DNA of 64,000 nt from an uncultured Flavobacteriales bacterium (GCA_943789205.1 CALSTG010000001.1:1850435-1914434), one strand, 5' to 3'. Positions 18,997 to 28,381 are shown, counted from the stretch's first letter. The notes: a model not told the origin generated them from the sequence alone. Made by a program: numbers and translations.

Positions 18997-19863
18997 TTAC
19001 GTTGATAAATAAAGTAGGGTTATTGCGAATAATGCGCTAATAATTCCTGCAATCTTTATTTTATTTATCTGTTCTTTGAAAACCAAGAGTCCAACAAAAA
19101 CAGAAAGAATAACAATAGAAACATTCGCTACGGCTAAAACACTTGAGTCTTGCCAGTTCAATGTTGTGTAGGATTTCAAAATAAAATAAATGGAGTAAAA
19201 ATTTGGAATCCCAAGAATTACGCCGGCAATAATATTTTTAGCAAGTACTGGCTTGTGACTTGAACGAATGCGTTGAAAGCAATATACAACTATGCCAATG
19301 CATCCTGCCAAACCAAAACCAAAAGCGGTAAATAACGAGGGGCTCAAATTGGCGAGAGCTACCTTTTGAGCATAATTTAGATGAAGGTCTAAAAGGCCAC
19401 TGCCAAAAAATAGAATCACTAACATAAATGAGGCACTTTTTTTATTTGTTGCCTTGTTAGCACCAGCAATTAGAAAGACGCCTAAAAGCGCAAATACGAC
19501 GCCAGAAATTTTTAAAAATGATACAGTTTCTTTGTAGATAAGAATCATTCCTAGCATTGATACTGCCATGCTCATTTTAACAGCTACAGATGTTGATGCA
19601 ATGCCGTTTTTTTGAGCACTTATTGCCATTATAATGAATAAGGAAATAAAAAGAATGGCTGACACGCCAATAAACGGAATCCAAGTTAGATTTGTAAGAA
19701 TAGCAGGTTGAATATCTGATGCATATATACTTACGCCGCAGATGAATGCCGTAAAATAATTGACTACAATAGCTTGAAATGAATCTATTTTATATTTTTC
19801 AAAGATTCTGAATATGACCAAAAGTAAGGTAGAGCATATAATTGTTCCGATAAGTGCAATCAT
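18997..19863 (-). CDS. EamA/DMT-family transporter
   Basis: A 288-residue membrane protein with about ten hydrophobic helices in two related halves, typical of the drug/metabolite transporter superfamily. It begins inside the end of ribD (ATGA overlap, 19860-19863), so translation is probably coupled. The substrate cannot be read from sequence; a link to riboflavin or its precursors is only suggested by the position. Confidence 0.85.
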   Translation of the reverse strand: MIALIGTIICSTLLLVIFRIFEKYKIDSFQAIVVNYFTAFICGVSIYASDIQPAILTNLTWIPFIGVSAILFISLFIIMAISAQKNGIASTSVAVKMSMAVSMLGMILIYKETVSFLKISGVVFALLGVFLIAGANKATNKKSASFMLVILFFGSGLLDLHLNYAQKVALANLSPSLFTAFGFGLAGCIGIVVYCFQRIRSSHKPVLAKNIIAGVILGIPNFYSIYFILKSYTTLNWQDSSVLAVANVSIVILSVFVGLLVFKEQINKIKIAGIISALFAITLLYLST

Positions 19864-20891
19864 TTTCTTTTGAAATAGTGGATGGTATCTGTACCAAATC
19901 GAATGGTTTCGACAGGGATTCTATTGATTACCGGTGCTTTATATCCTTCTTTAAATGATTTCTTTCCAACGATTACCCGAGCCTCATCCCAGACGTTATC
20001 TATTATAAAATATTGTAATGTTCGGCTTCCTCCTTCGACAAAAACAGACTGAATATCTCGTTTGTAAAGTTCATCAAGAATATTTTTCGTACTGGTTTCA
20101 TTGATTTTTACAAATTCAATGTTCTTTTCTTGTCCGTCTTTTAGACGATTAAAAACAATAGTAGGTGCATCTTCAGAATAAACATTTAAGGAGTCACTTA
20201 TTTGAAGTTGACTATCAATAACCAATCGAGTTGGATTTGAGCCACCATATTCTCTTACGGTCAATGACGGGTTGTCATTAATAATTGTATTTCTTCCTAC
20301 CAGAATACTCTGCTCCTCACTTCTCCATTTATGAACTAGTGTTTTTGTTTCTGGCGCTGAAATCCAATTTACCATTTGTGTGTCTTCGTCTCGAATCTTG
20401 TCAAGAAATCCATCTAAAGTTTGAGCCCATTTTAGTATAACATATGGTCTTTGTTTTTTATGGAAAGTAAAAAACCGTTTATTTATTGCCAAGCATTGTT
20501 CTTCAAGCACACCTTCTATAACATCAATACCAGCATTTTTTAATTTTTCAATACCTTTCCCACCTACCAAGGGGTTAGGGTCTCTCGTGCCTATTACAAC
20601 TTTTTGAATTCCTTTTTTGATAATTAAATCAGCGCAAGGAGCTGTTTTTCCAACGTGAGAACATGGCTCGAGAGATACGAATAAGGTCGCTTTTTTTAGT
20701 GTTTTTGTGTCTTTAACTTTATTTATAGCATTCACTTCTGCATGAGGACCACCAAAAAATTGATGATAGCCTTCGGCTACAATCATATCATCAGAAACTA
20801 GCACGCACCCTACCATTGGGTTTGGAGCGACACTTCTAATACCTTTTAAAGCTAAATCAATGCAGCGTTGCATATAAATTTCTACGCTCAT
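19860..20891 (-). CDS. ribD: Bifunctional riboflavin biosynthesis deaminase/reductase
   Basis: A 343-residue enzyme carrying out the second and third steps of riboflavin synthesis from GTP. The N-terminal deaminase has the zinc site PHAEVNAI and PCSHVGKTAPC; the C-terminal pyrimidine reductase starts around residue 145 (YVILKWAQTLDG) with the NADPH-binding FVEGGSRT segment near the end. Length fits the family. It is the probable first gene of a three-gene reverse-strand unit. No FMN riboswitch is visible upstream. Confidence 0.95.
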   Translation of the reverse strand: MSVEIYMQRCIDLALKGIRSVAPNPMVGCVLVSDDMIVAEGYHQFFGGPHAEVNAINKVKDTKTLKKATLFVSLEPCSHVGKTAPCADLIIKKGIQKVVIGTRDPNPLVGGKGIEKLKNAGIDVIEGVLEEQCLAINKRFFTFHKKQRPYVILKWAQTLDGFLDKIRDEDTQMVNWISAPETKTLVHKWRSEEQSILVGRNTIINDNPSLTVREYGGSNPTRLVIDSQLQISDSLNVYSEDAPTIVFNRLKDGQEKNIEFVKINETSTKNILDELYKRDIQSVFVEGGSRTLQYFIIDNVWDEARVIVGKKSFKEGYKAPVINRIPVETIRFGTDTIHYFKRK

Positions 20892-20960
20892 GTTTTATAT
20901 TAAATGAATTGATTTTAAAATTAAGAAAAGGAGGCTTTAATTTAAAGTATAGAACGTTTT

Positions 20961-21007
20961 ATTCACTATTGATCATTCAACTATTCATTCATAGTATATC
21001 AGTGAAT
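20961..21007. repeat. Nested inverted repeat between ribD and the MORN gene
   Basis: Outer arms ATTCACT (20961-20967) and AGTGAAT (21001-21007) enclose an inner hairpin ACTAT/ATAGT. It sits in the 128-base gap just after the stop of the reverse-strand MORN gene, so it may stabilise or end that transcript. No T-run is present. Confidence 0.3.
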
Positions 21008-21019
21008 AAGTCTTTAGCC

Positions 21020-21598
21020 CTAGTTTTTATATTCGACATTCCCTTGATTGTCATACCAAACAGCCTCTAAACGATCACCTTCTTTATAAAGCTCATAACT
21101 TTTACGTGTACCATCTACGAAATACGTACTATATTCACCATCATATTCTCCAAGGGTAAAATAACCGTGCTCCCACACAACCCCATCATGATAAAATTCA
21201 AAAAATTCTCCATCTCTTTTACCTCCGTTATAAGAACACTTAACAGATATTTGTCCGTTTTTATAATATTCCCTGTAATCGCCATCAAGTTCTGAATTTT
21301 TGTAATTTTCTTCTTCCTTAATTTGACCGTTTTGGTAATAGCTTCTTTTTTTTAGAACAAATTCACGATTGCCTTTGCCTCCGTATGTTACAACAAGCTT
21401 TTTTTCCCCAGTCGCATAACGTTCTATTATTTCGTCTCTAATATCAGTAGGAGTAGCGGGATCTATACTTGTGTTACTTTGAAGTCTCGAGATTTCTGCT
21501 TTCAATTCTTGTATCTCTCGTTCTGCGTCACTTTCATTACAAGCTACGGTTAACAGGCAAAGTGAGGTAATTAAGATGAGCTGTTTAAAATCTTGCAT
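21020..21598 (-). CDS. MORN-repeat lipoprotein with coiled coil
   Basis: A 192-residue protein with a lipobox (LLTVAC, Cys20), a short coiled coil (about residues 26-42) and four or more MORN_2 repeats between about 85 and 185 (NGQIKEEENY, NGQISVKCSY, DGVVWEHGYF, DGTRKSYELY). Probably tethered to a membrane. Function unknown; automatic annotation as a toxin-antitoxin component would not be supported by the context. It lies alone between tRNA-Asp and ribD. Confidence 0.75.
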   Translation of the reverse strand: MQDFKQLILITSLCLLTVACNESDAEREIQELKAEISRLQSNTSIDPATPTDIRDEIIERYATGEKKLVVTYGGKGNREFVLKKRSYYQNGQIKEEENYKNSELDGDYREYYKNGQISVKCSYNGGKRDGEFFEFYHDGVVWEHGYFTLGEYDGEYSTYFVDGTRKSYELYKEGDRLEAVWYDNQGNVEYKN

Positions 21599-21699
21599 TT
21601 GATTGATTTTAAAAAAGTAATTTACACTTTACTCAGTAAAGTGACTATTTATAAGATGAGAATTATTTCTAAAAGTTGCCTGAAAAGCTATAAAAATCA

Positions 21700-21734
21700 A
21701 AAAGCCTTGAGAAATTGATACTCTCAAGGCTTTT
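21700..21734 (-). terminator. Terminator after tRNA-Asp
   Basis: A perfect 13-bp stem (21700-21712 with 21722-21734) and a 9-base loop. On the reverse strand the stem is followed by a T-rich run, as expected 26 bases after the tRNA. Confidence 0.88.
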
Positions 21735-21759
21735 CTAATCCCACAGCCATATGGGCTTG

Positions 21760-21833
21760 CGGTCTGGACGGGACTCGAACCCGCGACCCCCTGCGTGACA
21801 GGCAGGTATTCTAACCAACTGAACTACCAGACC
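21760..21833 (-). tRNA. tRNA-Asp (GTC)
   Basis: The reverse strand folds as a standard 74-nt tRNA: acceptor GGTCTGG paired with CCAGACC, discriminator G, D-arm, anticodon loop CTGTCAC giving anticodon GTC, and T-arm with GTTCGAGTC. The 3' CCA is not encoded. It has its own promoter and terminator. Confidence 0.96.
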
Positions 21834-21900
21834 ATATTTTTAATCTTGCGATCTCTGACAACAGTCAGATTCAAAAATGTTCGTTCCTAAAAAGGAGATA

Positions 21901-21930
21901 CAAAAGTAAGCTTAATTTTTCGAATGCAAA
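21901..21930 (-). promoter_or_regulatory. Promoter of tRNA-Asp
   Basis: On the reverse strand TTTG (21927-21930) and TACTTTTG (21901-21908) are separated by 18 bases, a full match to the Bacteroidota housekeeping promoter. The tRNA starts about 68 bases downstream. Confidence 0.65.
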
Positions 21931-21992
21931 ACACTTTTTTAAAAAATCATTTGTAACATTTTGACTAAATTCAATTTAATATTTAACACCTT

Positions 21993-23538
21993 ATGGATAA
22001 AGTTCGAATTTTACTTTTTTTAGCGTTCCCTTTCAGTGGTGTATTGGGTCAAGAAATTGAGGTGCTAACCAATGAAAATGTAAGGATACGTTGTTTAAAA
22101 CAACTAAATACTAAGTACAGAGAGTGTAATCTTTCTATTATGCCAAATGGTAATGAGCTTTATTTTATGTCCACAAGAAAAAAGCCTTTCAATAGCTCTT
22201 TTGGTGATGGAGATATCTATAAGGCCATATATACAGATTCAGCTTGGTTGGCTCCAGAGTATGTGACTCAAATCAACACTGCAAATGGTGAGGATGAACC
22301 ATCAGTTTCATATGATGGTGAAAAAATTTATTTCCAAAGCTGGTTGAATTACTGGGAATCCTCTGGAGGGCCGTATTATGAGGCTGAAATAGCCAATGGC
22401 AAACTGAAAAATATAAAGGGATTAGGAGGAGGTATTAATCAGTTTTTTAGAAAACACTATCGAATCAATATGGGATATGCCACTGACGGTATGGCGATCT
22501 CACCAAACGGCAAGCTCTTTATTGTAGCCTGTGGTTCTGACTATAACGGTAACATGGATCTTTATTTTAGTATTAAAAAGAAAGGGGCTTGGACCTTTCC
22601 GAAACCATTAGGCGTAAGCACAAGTGGAGATGAACGTTCTGTATATATTGCTGCTGATAATAAAACTATTTACTTTTCTTCTAATGGATATGGTGGATTT
22701 GGCAAGCTAGATATTTTTAAGGCCAAATGGAATGGAATAAATACTGAGGAACCTGTAAATATTGGAGAACCTTTTAACACCTCAAAAGACGATATGGGTT
22801 TCGTGATCTCAGGAAGGGGTGAAGCGGCATATTTCGTAAGAGATTTAGATATTTATTATGCTGATTTACTTAGAACACAAGCTTCTTTAAAGCCTGAACC
22901 GAGTGTCTTAGTATTTGGTAAAATTTCGCTTAATGATCAACCCGCTCAAAAAACTGTTCGAATCATGTCAGAGGGTATTTTAATAGGAGAGACATCTTCA
23001 GATGAATATGGGAGGTATGCGATCACTATTTCCGCAAATTTTTCTAACGCAGAGGTCTTTGTTGATGGCTCAGAGGTGTATTATGAACCACAAAAAATAG
23101 CATCTAATTCCAATCGATATGATGAGTTCCAGATTGATTTTTCAGCAAACCAAAAGCCTCAATTTGAAAAGGATACTATTGCTGTTCCAAGTTCAGAGAA
23201 AGATCATTTGAATACCATGATTTATTTCGAATTCGATCAGTTTGACATTCCTTTGGACGAATTTTTTAAATTGAAAAGCTTACTTCAGTCCATCAATCAA
23301 AGTTCGGTCATATACATCGTTGGCCATACGGATCATATAGGTACGAGTCAATACAATCTTGATTTATCTAAAAAGAGAGCCATTGCCGTTCAGAATTATA
23401 TTGCAGAATTTACGGGATTGAATAAAAATCAGTTTATTACGCGATTCAATGGTGAACGTAATGTACTTAATACTAGTCATTCAGCCCGAAGATAGGTCAG
23501 TTAATAGGAGGGTTAGTGTAAAGGTAATGAACCACTAA
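21993..23538 (+). CDS. OmpA-family protein with PD40 beta-propeller repeats (frameshift near the end)
   Basis: An exported protein with a signal peptide ending at LGQ. PD40/WD40-like repeats follow (PNGNELYFMSTRK, YDGEKIYFQSW, NKTIYFSSNGYGGFGKLDIF), then a small beta-sandwich and an OmpA peptidoglycan-binding domain (YFEFDQFDIP, VGHTDHIGTSQYNLDLSKKRA). The frame as given stops at 23493-23495, but a +1 shift near 23478-23489 continues with PEDRSVNRRVSVKV, exactly the family ending, to a stop at 23536-23538. The gene is therefore very probably intact in reality. It likely links the outer membrane to the cell wall and resembles proteins that accompany T9SS/gliding loci. It converges on the beta-oxidation gene. 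Confidence 0.88.
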
Positions 23539-25940
23539 TTCCTTAATATTTTACCATACTTGACGATACTTTCAATACGTTCAAGCGTTTTCTTTTCTCT
23601 GCAAAGCTCAAGAAATGCTTTCCTTTCTAAATCTAGGAGATATTGTTCTGAAACAACGGTGTTTTCTGACAAGTCACCTCCGCATAAAACAAAACCAAGT
23701 TTTTCCGAAATGACACGATCATGTTCTGACATGTAGTTTCCTGATAACATTGAGTTGGCGCCTACATATACAATTCCAAGTCCTTCTTGACCAACAACGG
23801 TTATGTTTTTTTCTCTTTTTGGTGGAACATAACCTTTCTCGGTTAGCTCCAAGCATGCCGCTTTGGCTCTTGCCAATTGATGGTCTCTTGAGACAACCAC
23901 TTCATCTATGCCCTCTCTCAAGTATCCATAATCGAAGGCTTCATAAGCGGACATGGATACCTTCGCTTGGCCGACTGTAAGGAACCGGTCCCTTAGTCTA
24001 TTAATTTTTATATCTCCGTTATGCAATTCATCAGATAGACGTTTGGCAAATTCTTTGGTGCCACCTCCACCAGGGATTAGACCAACACCAAATTCTACGA
24101 GCCCCATATATAACTCTGCATGGGCCACAACTTTATCGGCGTGAAGTGAAATTTCACATCCTCCTCCTAACGCCATATTATGCGGTGCTACAACAACAGG
24201 TATATTGGAATAACGAATTCTCATCGTTGTATCTTGAAATGCCTTAACTGCAAAATTAAGCTCATCAAAATCCTGATCAGCAGCCATCATAAAAATCATA
24301 CCTACATTAGCGCCAGCGGAGAAGTTTTGTCCTGTATTTGAAATAACAAGACCCTTATAATCCTGCTCTGCCAATTCAATGGCTTTATTAATACCTTGAA
24401 GCACACCACCTCCTATGGTATTCATTTTGGTGTGAAATTCTAGATTTAGAATACCATCACCAAGATGCACGACAGTGCAATCAGAATTTCCCCAAACTTT
24501 ATTGTCTTCTCGAAGCGCATTAAGACTAACGAGTTTTTCTGTTCCTGGTATAATCTTATAGCTTTTCGACGCCATGTCAAAAAACATTTTTTGACCATTT
24601 TCCAATTTGTAAAACGAGGTCATTCCTGCTGCGCGCATTTCTTCAATTGCATTGCCCATTACCTTGTTGGCATCTTTAATGAATTTAACGCCTTGATCAT
24701 AACCGAATAAATCCCATGATTCAAATGGTCCCAATTCCCATCCAAATCCTGCCTTTAATGCGTCGTCAATTTTATAAAACTCATCAGAGATTTCAGGTAT
24801 TCTATTTGACACATAAGCCAATAAACCACCAAAGATCCTTCTGTAAAATTCACCAGCTTTGTCCATTCCCATAACGAGCATTTTCGTTCGTTGACTCAGG
24901 TCTTCAATAGGTTTGGCCATTTCAAGCGTTGGGAATTTAACTTTGTCAGGTTTTTTATACTCCAAAGTATTTAGATCTAGTGCAAGTATGGTTTTCTTGC
25001 CATTTTCATCTTTAGTTTTTTTGTAAAAACCTTGACCTGATTTGGAACCAAGCCAGTTGTTTTCAACCATTTTAGCTATGTAATCAGGCAATTCGAAAAG
25101 TTCCCTTTCTTCATCATCAGGACAATTTTGTTTTAACCCATTAGCTACATGAACGAGCGTATCTAAACCAACTACGTCACAAGTTCTAAAAGTTGCAGAC
25201 TTGGGCCGGCCTAAAATAGGTCCTGATAATTTATCGACTTCACTGACTGTGAATCCCATTTCTTTTACTGCATGGAAAAGAGCCATGATAGAATATACAC
25301 CAACGCGATTGGCTATAAAAGCCGGCGTATCCTTACAAAGGACTGTTTTCTTGCCGAGTATTTTTGCTCCATAATCCATTAAGAATTCAACCACATTGTT
25401 ATCTGTTTGAGGCGTCGGTATGATTTCTAAAAGCTGAAGATATCTTGGGGGGTTGAAGAAATGTGTTCCACAGAAATGTTTTTGAAAGTCATCACTACGA
25501 CCATCGAGCATCATGTGAATTGGAATCCCTGATGTGTTGGATGAAATTAAAGTCCCATTGGTTCTGTATTTCTCTACTTTTTCGAACAACTGCTGCTTGA
25601 TATCAAGCCTTTCAACAATCACTTCAATTACCCAGTCACAATCTTTTATTTTATGAAGGTCATCATCGAAATTACCAGTTTCAATTCGAGTCGCAAATGA
25701 TTTTAGATAAATAGGAGAGGGGTTTGATTTGAGTGCAAACTGTAATGATTGATTGACAATTCGATTTCTAACCGCCTTGGATTCTAGAGTGAGACCCTTT
25801 TTAGCTTCTACGGCATCTAATTCCTTGGGTGAAATATCTAGAAGCAATACTTCGCAACCTACATTTGCAAAATGGCAAGCAATTCTTGAGCCCATTACTC
25901 CTGAGCCTAATACGGCTACTTTTCTAATAAATCTTTTCAT
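23535..25940 (-). CDS. 3-hydroxyacyl-CoA dehydrogenase / enoyl-CoA hydratase fusion
   Basis: An 801-residue bifunctional beta-oxidation enzyme. The N-terminal NAD-binding dehydrogenase starts with VAVLGSGVMGSRIACHF; the C-terminal third is an enoyl-CoA hydratase with NFSAGANVG, GGGCEISLHAD and GLVEFGVGLIPGGGGT, which keeps both catalytic Glu positions. This domain order (dehydrogenase first) is the FadN-like type and opposite to enterobacterial FadB. It hydrates enoyl-CoA and oxidises the 3-hydroxyacyl-CoA. It follows marR after 10 bases. The thiolase and acyl-CoA dehydrogenase that often follow in related genomes are absent; the next gene is convergent. Confidence 0.93.
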   Translation of the reverse strand: MKRFIRKVAVLGSGVMGSRIACHFANVGCEVLLLDISPKELDAVEAKKGLTLESKAVRNRIVNQSLQFALKSNPSPIYLKSFATRIETGNFDDDLHKIKDCDWVIEVIVERLDIKQQLFEKVEKYRTNGTLISSNTSGIPIHMMLDGRSDDFQKHFCGTHFFNPPRYLQLLEIIPTPQTDNNVVEFLMDYGAKILGKKTVLCKDTPAFIANRVGVYSIMALFHAVKEMGFTVSEVDKLSGPILGRPKSATFRTCDVVGLDTLVHVANGLKQNCPDDEERELFELPDYIAKMVENNWLGSKSGQGFYKKTKDENGKKTILALDLNTLEYKKPDKVKFPTLEMAKPIEDLSQRTKMLVMGMDKAGEFYRRIFGGLLAYVSNRIPEISDEFYKIDDALKAGFGWELGPFESWDLFGYDQGVKFIKDANKVMGNAIEEMRAAGMTSFYKLENGQKMFFDMASKSYKIIPGTEKLVSLNALREDNKVWGNSDCTVVHLGDGILNLEFHTKMNTIGGGVLQGINKAIELAEQDYKGLVISNTGQNFSAGANVGMIFMMAADQDFDELNFAVKAFQDTTMRIRYSNIPVVVAPHNMALGGGCEISLHADKVVAHAELYMGLVEFGVGLIPGGGGTKEFAKRLSDELHNGDIKINRLRDRFLTVGQAKVSMSAYEAFDYGYLREGIDEVVVSRDHQLARAKAACLELTEKGYVPPKREKNITVVGQEGLGIVYVGANSMLSGNYMSEHDRVISEKLGFVLCGGDLSENTVVSEQYLLDLERKAFLELCREKKTLERIESIVKYGKILRN

Positions 25941-25950
25941 ATTCTTATAA

Positions 25951-26403
25951 TTATGCTTCTGTATTCTTATTTATTTCAACCTCTTCGATAGCCAGATCTA
26001 CGGCATTCATGACTTTCATGAAACCCTGCAGGTCTCGGTCTTTAAATTTTGAGGCAATTTTTTTATTAAAATCTAAAAGGAAATCTCTAACGAGTTTTCT
26101 TTTTTCAACACCTTTGGCCGTCAAAAAAATATTAACCTTTCTCTTATCACCTGAAAATTCTTTTCTCTCAATGAGTCCACTTGTTTCCATATTATTTAAC
26201 GTTCGAGATAAAGAGGTAGGTTCCATGCCCATTTTTGGACCGAGCTGCGTACTGGGTGTTCCGTCTTTTTCAACTATCATGAGAATAAAGCCAACAGACA
26301 TAGTCATGCCTTCCGTGCTTGCAGTATTGTTGTACATGCGCGATACGCGATGCCAAGCATGGCGCAACATAAAATCTATGAGTAAAGGTTGTTTTTGCTC
26401 CAT
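25951..26403 (-). CDS. MarR-family transcriptional regulator
   Basis: A 150-residue winged-helix repressor: the helix-turn-helix region reads PSTQLGPKMGMEPTSLSRTLNNME and the wing IERKEFSGDKRKVNIFLT. It lies immediately upstream of the beta-oxidation gene and downstream of the thioesterase gene. A perfect 7-2-7 palindrome sits 25 bases before its start, so autoregulation and control of the downstream fatty-acid gene are likely. The ligand is probably an acyl-CoA, by analogy with neighbours only. Confidence 0.92.
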   Translation of the reverse strand: MEQKQPLLIDFMLRHAWHRVSRMYNNTASTEGMTMSVGFILMIVEKDGTPSTQLGPKMGMEPTSLSRTLNNMETSGLIERKEFSGDKRKVNIFLTAKGVEKRKLVRDFLLDFNKKIASKFKDRDLQGFMKVMNAVDLAIEEVEINKNTEA

Positions 26404-26428
26404 TAGGAGTCTAAAGTAGTAAAAATTT

Positions 26429-26444
26429 ATTATGCACGCATAAT
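26429..26444. promoter_or_regulatory. 16-bp palindrome, probable MarR operator
   Basis: ATTATGC-AC-GCATAAT: two perfect 7-base arms around a 2-base centre, in the 42-base gap between the thioesterase stop and the marR start. Size and symmetry are those of a MarR dimer site. A half site (AATTATGC) recurs in the 10-base gap region before the beta-oxidation gene. Confidence 0.65.
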
Positions 26445-26445
26445 T

Positions 26446-26871
26446 TTACCAAGGAATTTTTGAGATATAAACCGTGCCCTTAAAAATGGCTACAAGGGTT
26501 TCATTTTGGTTATAAACATGGACATGATACACCCCTGTTTTCTTTCCTCTGTGTATTTCTTTTGAACGTGCAATCAAGCCGTCATTTGCATTCACTTTTT
26601 GTAGATGTGAAATAGAAGTTTCAATACTAAAGCTCTGCTTGCCGTAGCTATTTGCGGCAAACGCAAGTGTTGTATCCGCAAGAGAATAAGCAATCCCACC
26701 ATGAGCAATAGAAAAGCCATTCAGCATTTCTTCTTTGACAATACAAGAGCATACGCAATATCCTTCATGAAGTTCATCCACTTTCAATCCTAACCAATTG
26801 CTAAATGCATCTTTTTTGAGCATTTTATCAATGATTTTATCGGGTCCGTTTAATTCATGTAGGCGATCCAT
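26446..26871 (-). CDS. Hotdog-fold thioesterase (PaaI-like)
   Basis: A 141-residue single hotdog domain with the PaaI signature NGFSIAHGGIAYSLADTTLAFAAN and the late VYHVHVYNQNETLVA strand. PaaI thioesterases hydrolyse (hydroxy)phenylacetyl-CoA and related acyl-CoAs. No other phenylacetate genes are nearby, and the marR/beta-oxidation neighbours point to a general acyl-CoA role. Its start lies inside the end of the SPOR gene (22-base overlap), so translation is probably coupled. Confidence 0.88.
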   Translation of the reverse strand: MDRLHELNGPDKIIDKMLKKDAFSNWLGLKVDELHEGYCVCSCIVKEEMLNGFSIAHGGIAYSLADTTLAFAANSYGKQSFSIETSISHLQKVNANDGLIARSKEIHRGKKTGVYHVHVYNQNETLVAIFKGTVYISKIPW

Positions 26872-27515
26872 GCTTTTAATTTTAAATCATTTCTAACGGC
26901 GTCAAGAGTAATTTCCGCTTGTTCGTTCGATGAATATGAAAACAAAATAACACGGTACCATCCATCATACTCTCGAATATATTGGATATCTATTTCTCCG
27001 TATGCGGTTTTGTCGAGCCAGTTTTGCGCATAAGCATCGTTCTTAAAAGATCCTACAACAATATGGTAGTTTTTCGGTCCTTCATATTCCATTTCTTCAT
27101 CTTGCAAATCTAAGGACTCCTCGATTTCCTCTATAATTACAGATTCCTCCTCAATTTCAGGCTCTTTCTTAACTTCAATTGCGGCTGAATCTTCAACTTG
27201 TTCTATGATTTTAGTTACATTATCAACAATTTGAAGATCTTCTTTATTTGTTGCTTGTTGTAGCTTTTCATTTTTTGATTCACGAAAAATGAAGTATGTA
27301 CCCATAATAAAAGCCAATCCTGCAACAAGTAGAATGAGCATAGGGATGCGTTTACTTTTTTTACGGTTTTTGTCAAACGCTGCTTTTTCAAGGATTGGTT
27401 TCTTTATACTTTCTTTTTTATGTCCAATTGGTGGTAGGTCCAAATCATCTTCCCATTGTTCCTTATTCGTGTATGCTTTCGGGTTATTTCCGTCAGAATG
27501 TTTTCTAGTGCTCAT
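26850..27515 (-). CDS. SPOR-domain membrane protein
   Basis: A 221-residue protein: a polar N-terminus of about 50 residues, one transmembrane helix (about 54-71), an acidic Glu-rich linker, and a C-terminal SPOR domain (YHIVVGSFKNDAYAQNWLD, GWYRVILFSYSSNEQA) that binds denuded peptidoglycan glycans at division sites. It is type II, with the SPOR domain in the periplasm. It begins next to the stop of the MBL gene. A role in septal cell-wall remodelling is inferred from the domain. Confidence 0.88.
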   Translation of the reverse strand: MSTRKHSDGNNPKAYTNKEQWEDDLDLPPIGHKKESIKKPILEKAAFDKNRKKSKRIPMLILLVAGLAFIMGTYFIFRESKNEKLQQATNKEDLQIVDNVTKIIEQVEDSAAIEVKKEPEIEEESVIIEEIEESLDLQDEEMEYEGPKNYHIVVGSFKNDAYAQNWLDKTAYGEIDIQYIREYDGWYRVILFSYSSNEQAEITLDAVRNDLKLKAWIAYMN

Positions 27516-28370
27516 TTAAAACATGGATTTAAAATCAAAATGCGTATCAAGTCGAATTCCTTTTTCGGTTTCTTTCAAAGTACAGCACTCATTATTGGCG
27601 TCATGTTCGAGGAATAGCACGTATTTTTCATTCATTGCTTGATTAAGAAAGATTCCTTTTTCTTTTAAAGTTGTCAAAGGTCTCGTGTCATAACCCATAA
27701 CATAAGGTAACGGGATATGTCCTACACTTGGCAATAAATCAGCCATAAAAACTAAGGTTTTGTTTTTGTAACGAATATGTGGAATCATCATACTTTCTGT
27801 ATGTCCATCTACAAATAGCACATCAAAATTATTGAATACTTCTTTTGAATAACCCCCTGTTTTTTCTACAAATTTGAGCTGTCCACTTTCTTGAATAGGC
27901 AGAATGTTTTCTTTTAAAAAAGAGGCTTTTTCACGGTCATTTGGATTTATAGCCCAGTTCCAATGGTCTTGTGTACTCCAATAAGTTGCATTTTTAAAAG
28001 CTGGTCGGTAACCATTTTTCTGATCATTCCACTCGACAGCACCACCACAATGATCAAAGTGTAAATGCGTCAAGAATACATCGGTAATTTCATCTCGGTG
28101 AAAGCCCAACTGGTTTAAGCTCTTGTCAAGTGAATCATCTCCATGCAAATAATAATGCGAAAAGAACTTATCTGATTGTTTGTCTCCCATTCCTGTATCG
28201 ATGAGAATCAATCGCTTGCCATCCTCTATGAGCAAACTTCTGAGTGCCCATGAGCACATGTTGTTCTCATCTGCTGGGTTCGTCCTGGTCCAAAGGCTTT
28301 TAGGGACGACACCAAACATTGCTCCTCCATCAAGTTTAAAATAACCAGTATTAACGACATGTATTTTCAT
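27516..28370 (-). CDS. Metallo-beta-lactamase-fold hydrolase
   Basis: A 284-residue protein with the metal site LTHLHFDHCGG (HxHxDH), a late VDGHTESM His and FMADLLP Asp. It resembles the lactonase-type branch of the fold, but the substrate cannot be told. No signal peptide, so cytoplasmic. It lies between kup (11-base gap) and the SPOR gene (no gap) in one reverse-strand run. Confidence 0.87.
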   Translation of the reverse strand: MKIHVVNTGYFKLDGGAMFGVVPKSLWTRTNPADENNMCSWALRSLLIEDGKRLILIDTGMGDKQSDKFFSHYYLHGDDSLDKSLNQLGFHRDEITDVFLTHLHFDHCGGAVEWNDQKNGYRPAFKNATYWSTQDHWNWAINPNDREKASFLKENILPIQESGQLKFVEKTGGYSKEVFNNFDVLFVDGHTESMMIPHIRYKNKTLVFMADLLPSVGHIPLPYVMGYDTRPLTTLKEKGIFLNQAMNEKYVLFLEHDANNECCTLKETEKGIRLDTHFDFKSMF

Positions 28371-28381
28371 GATTTCAACAG

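Noticed and set aside
20892-21019. FMN riboswitch before ribD
   Set aside because: The upstream region of ribD is only 128 bases and AT-rich with no conserved RFN helices; the only structure there is a nested hairpin tied to the MORN gene end.
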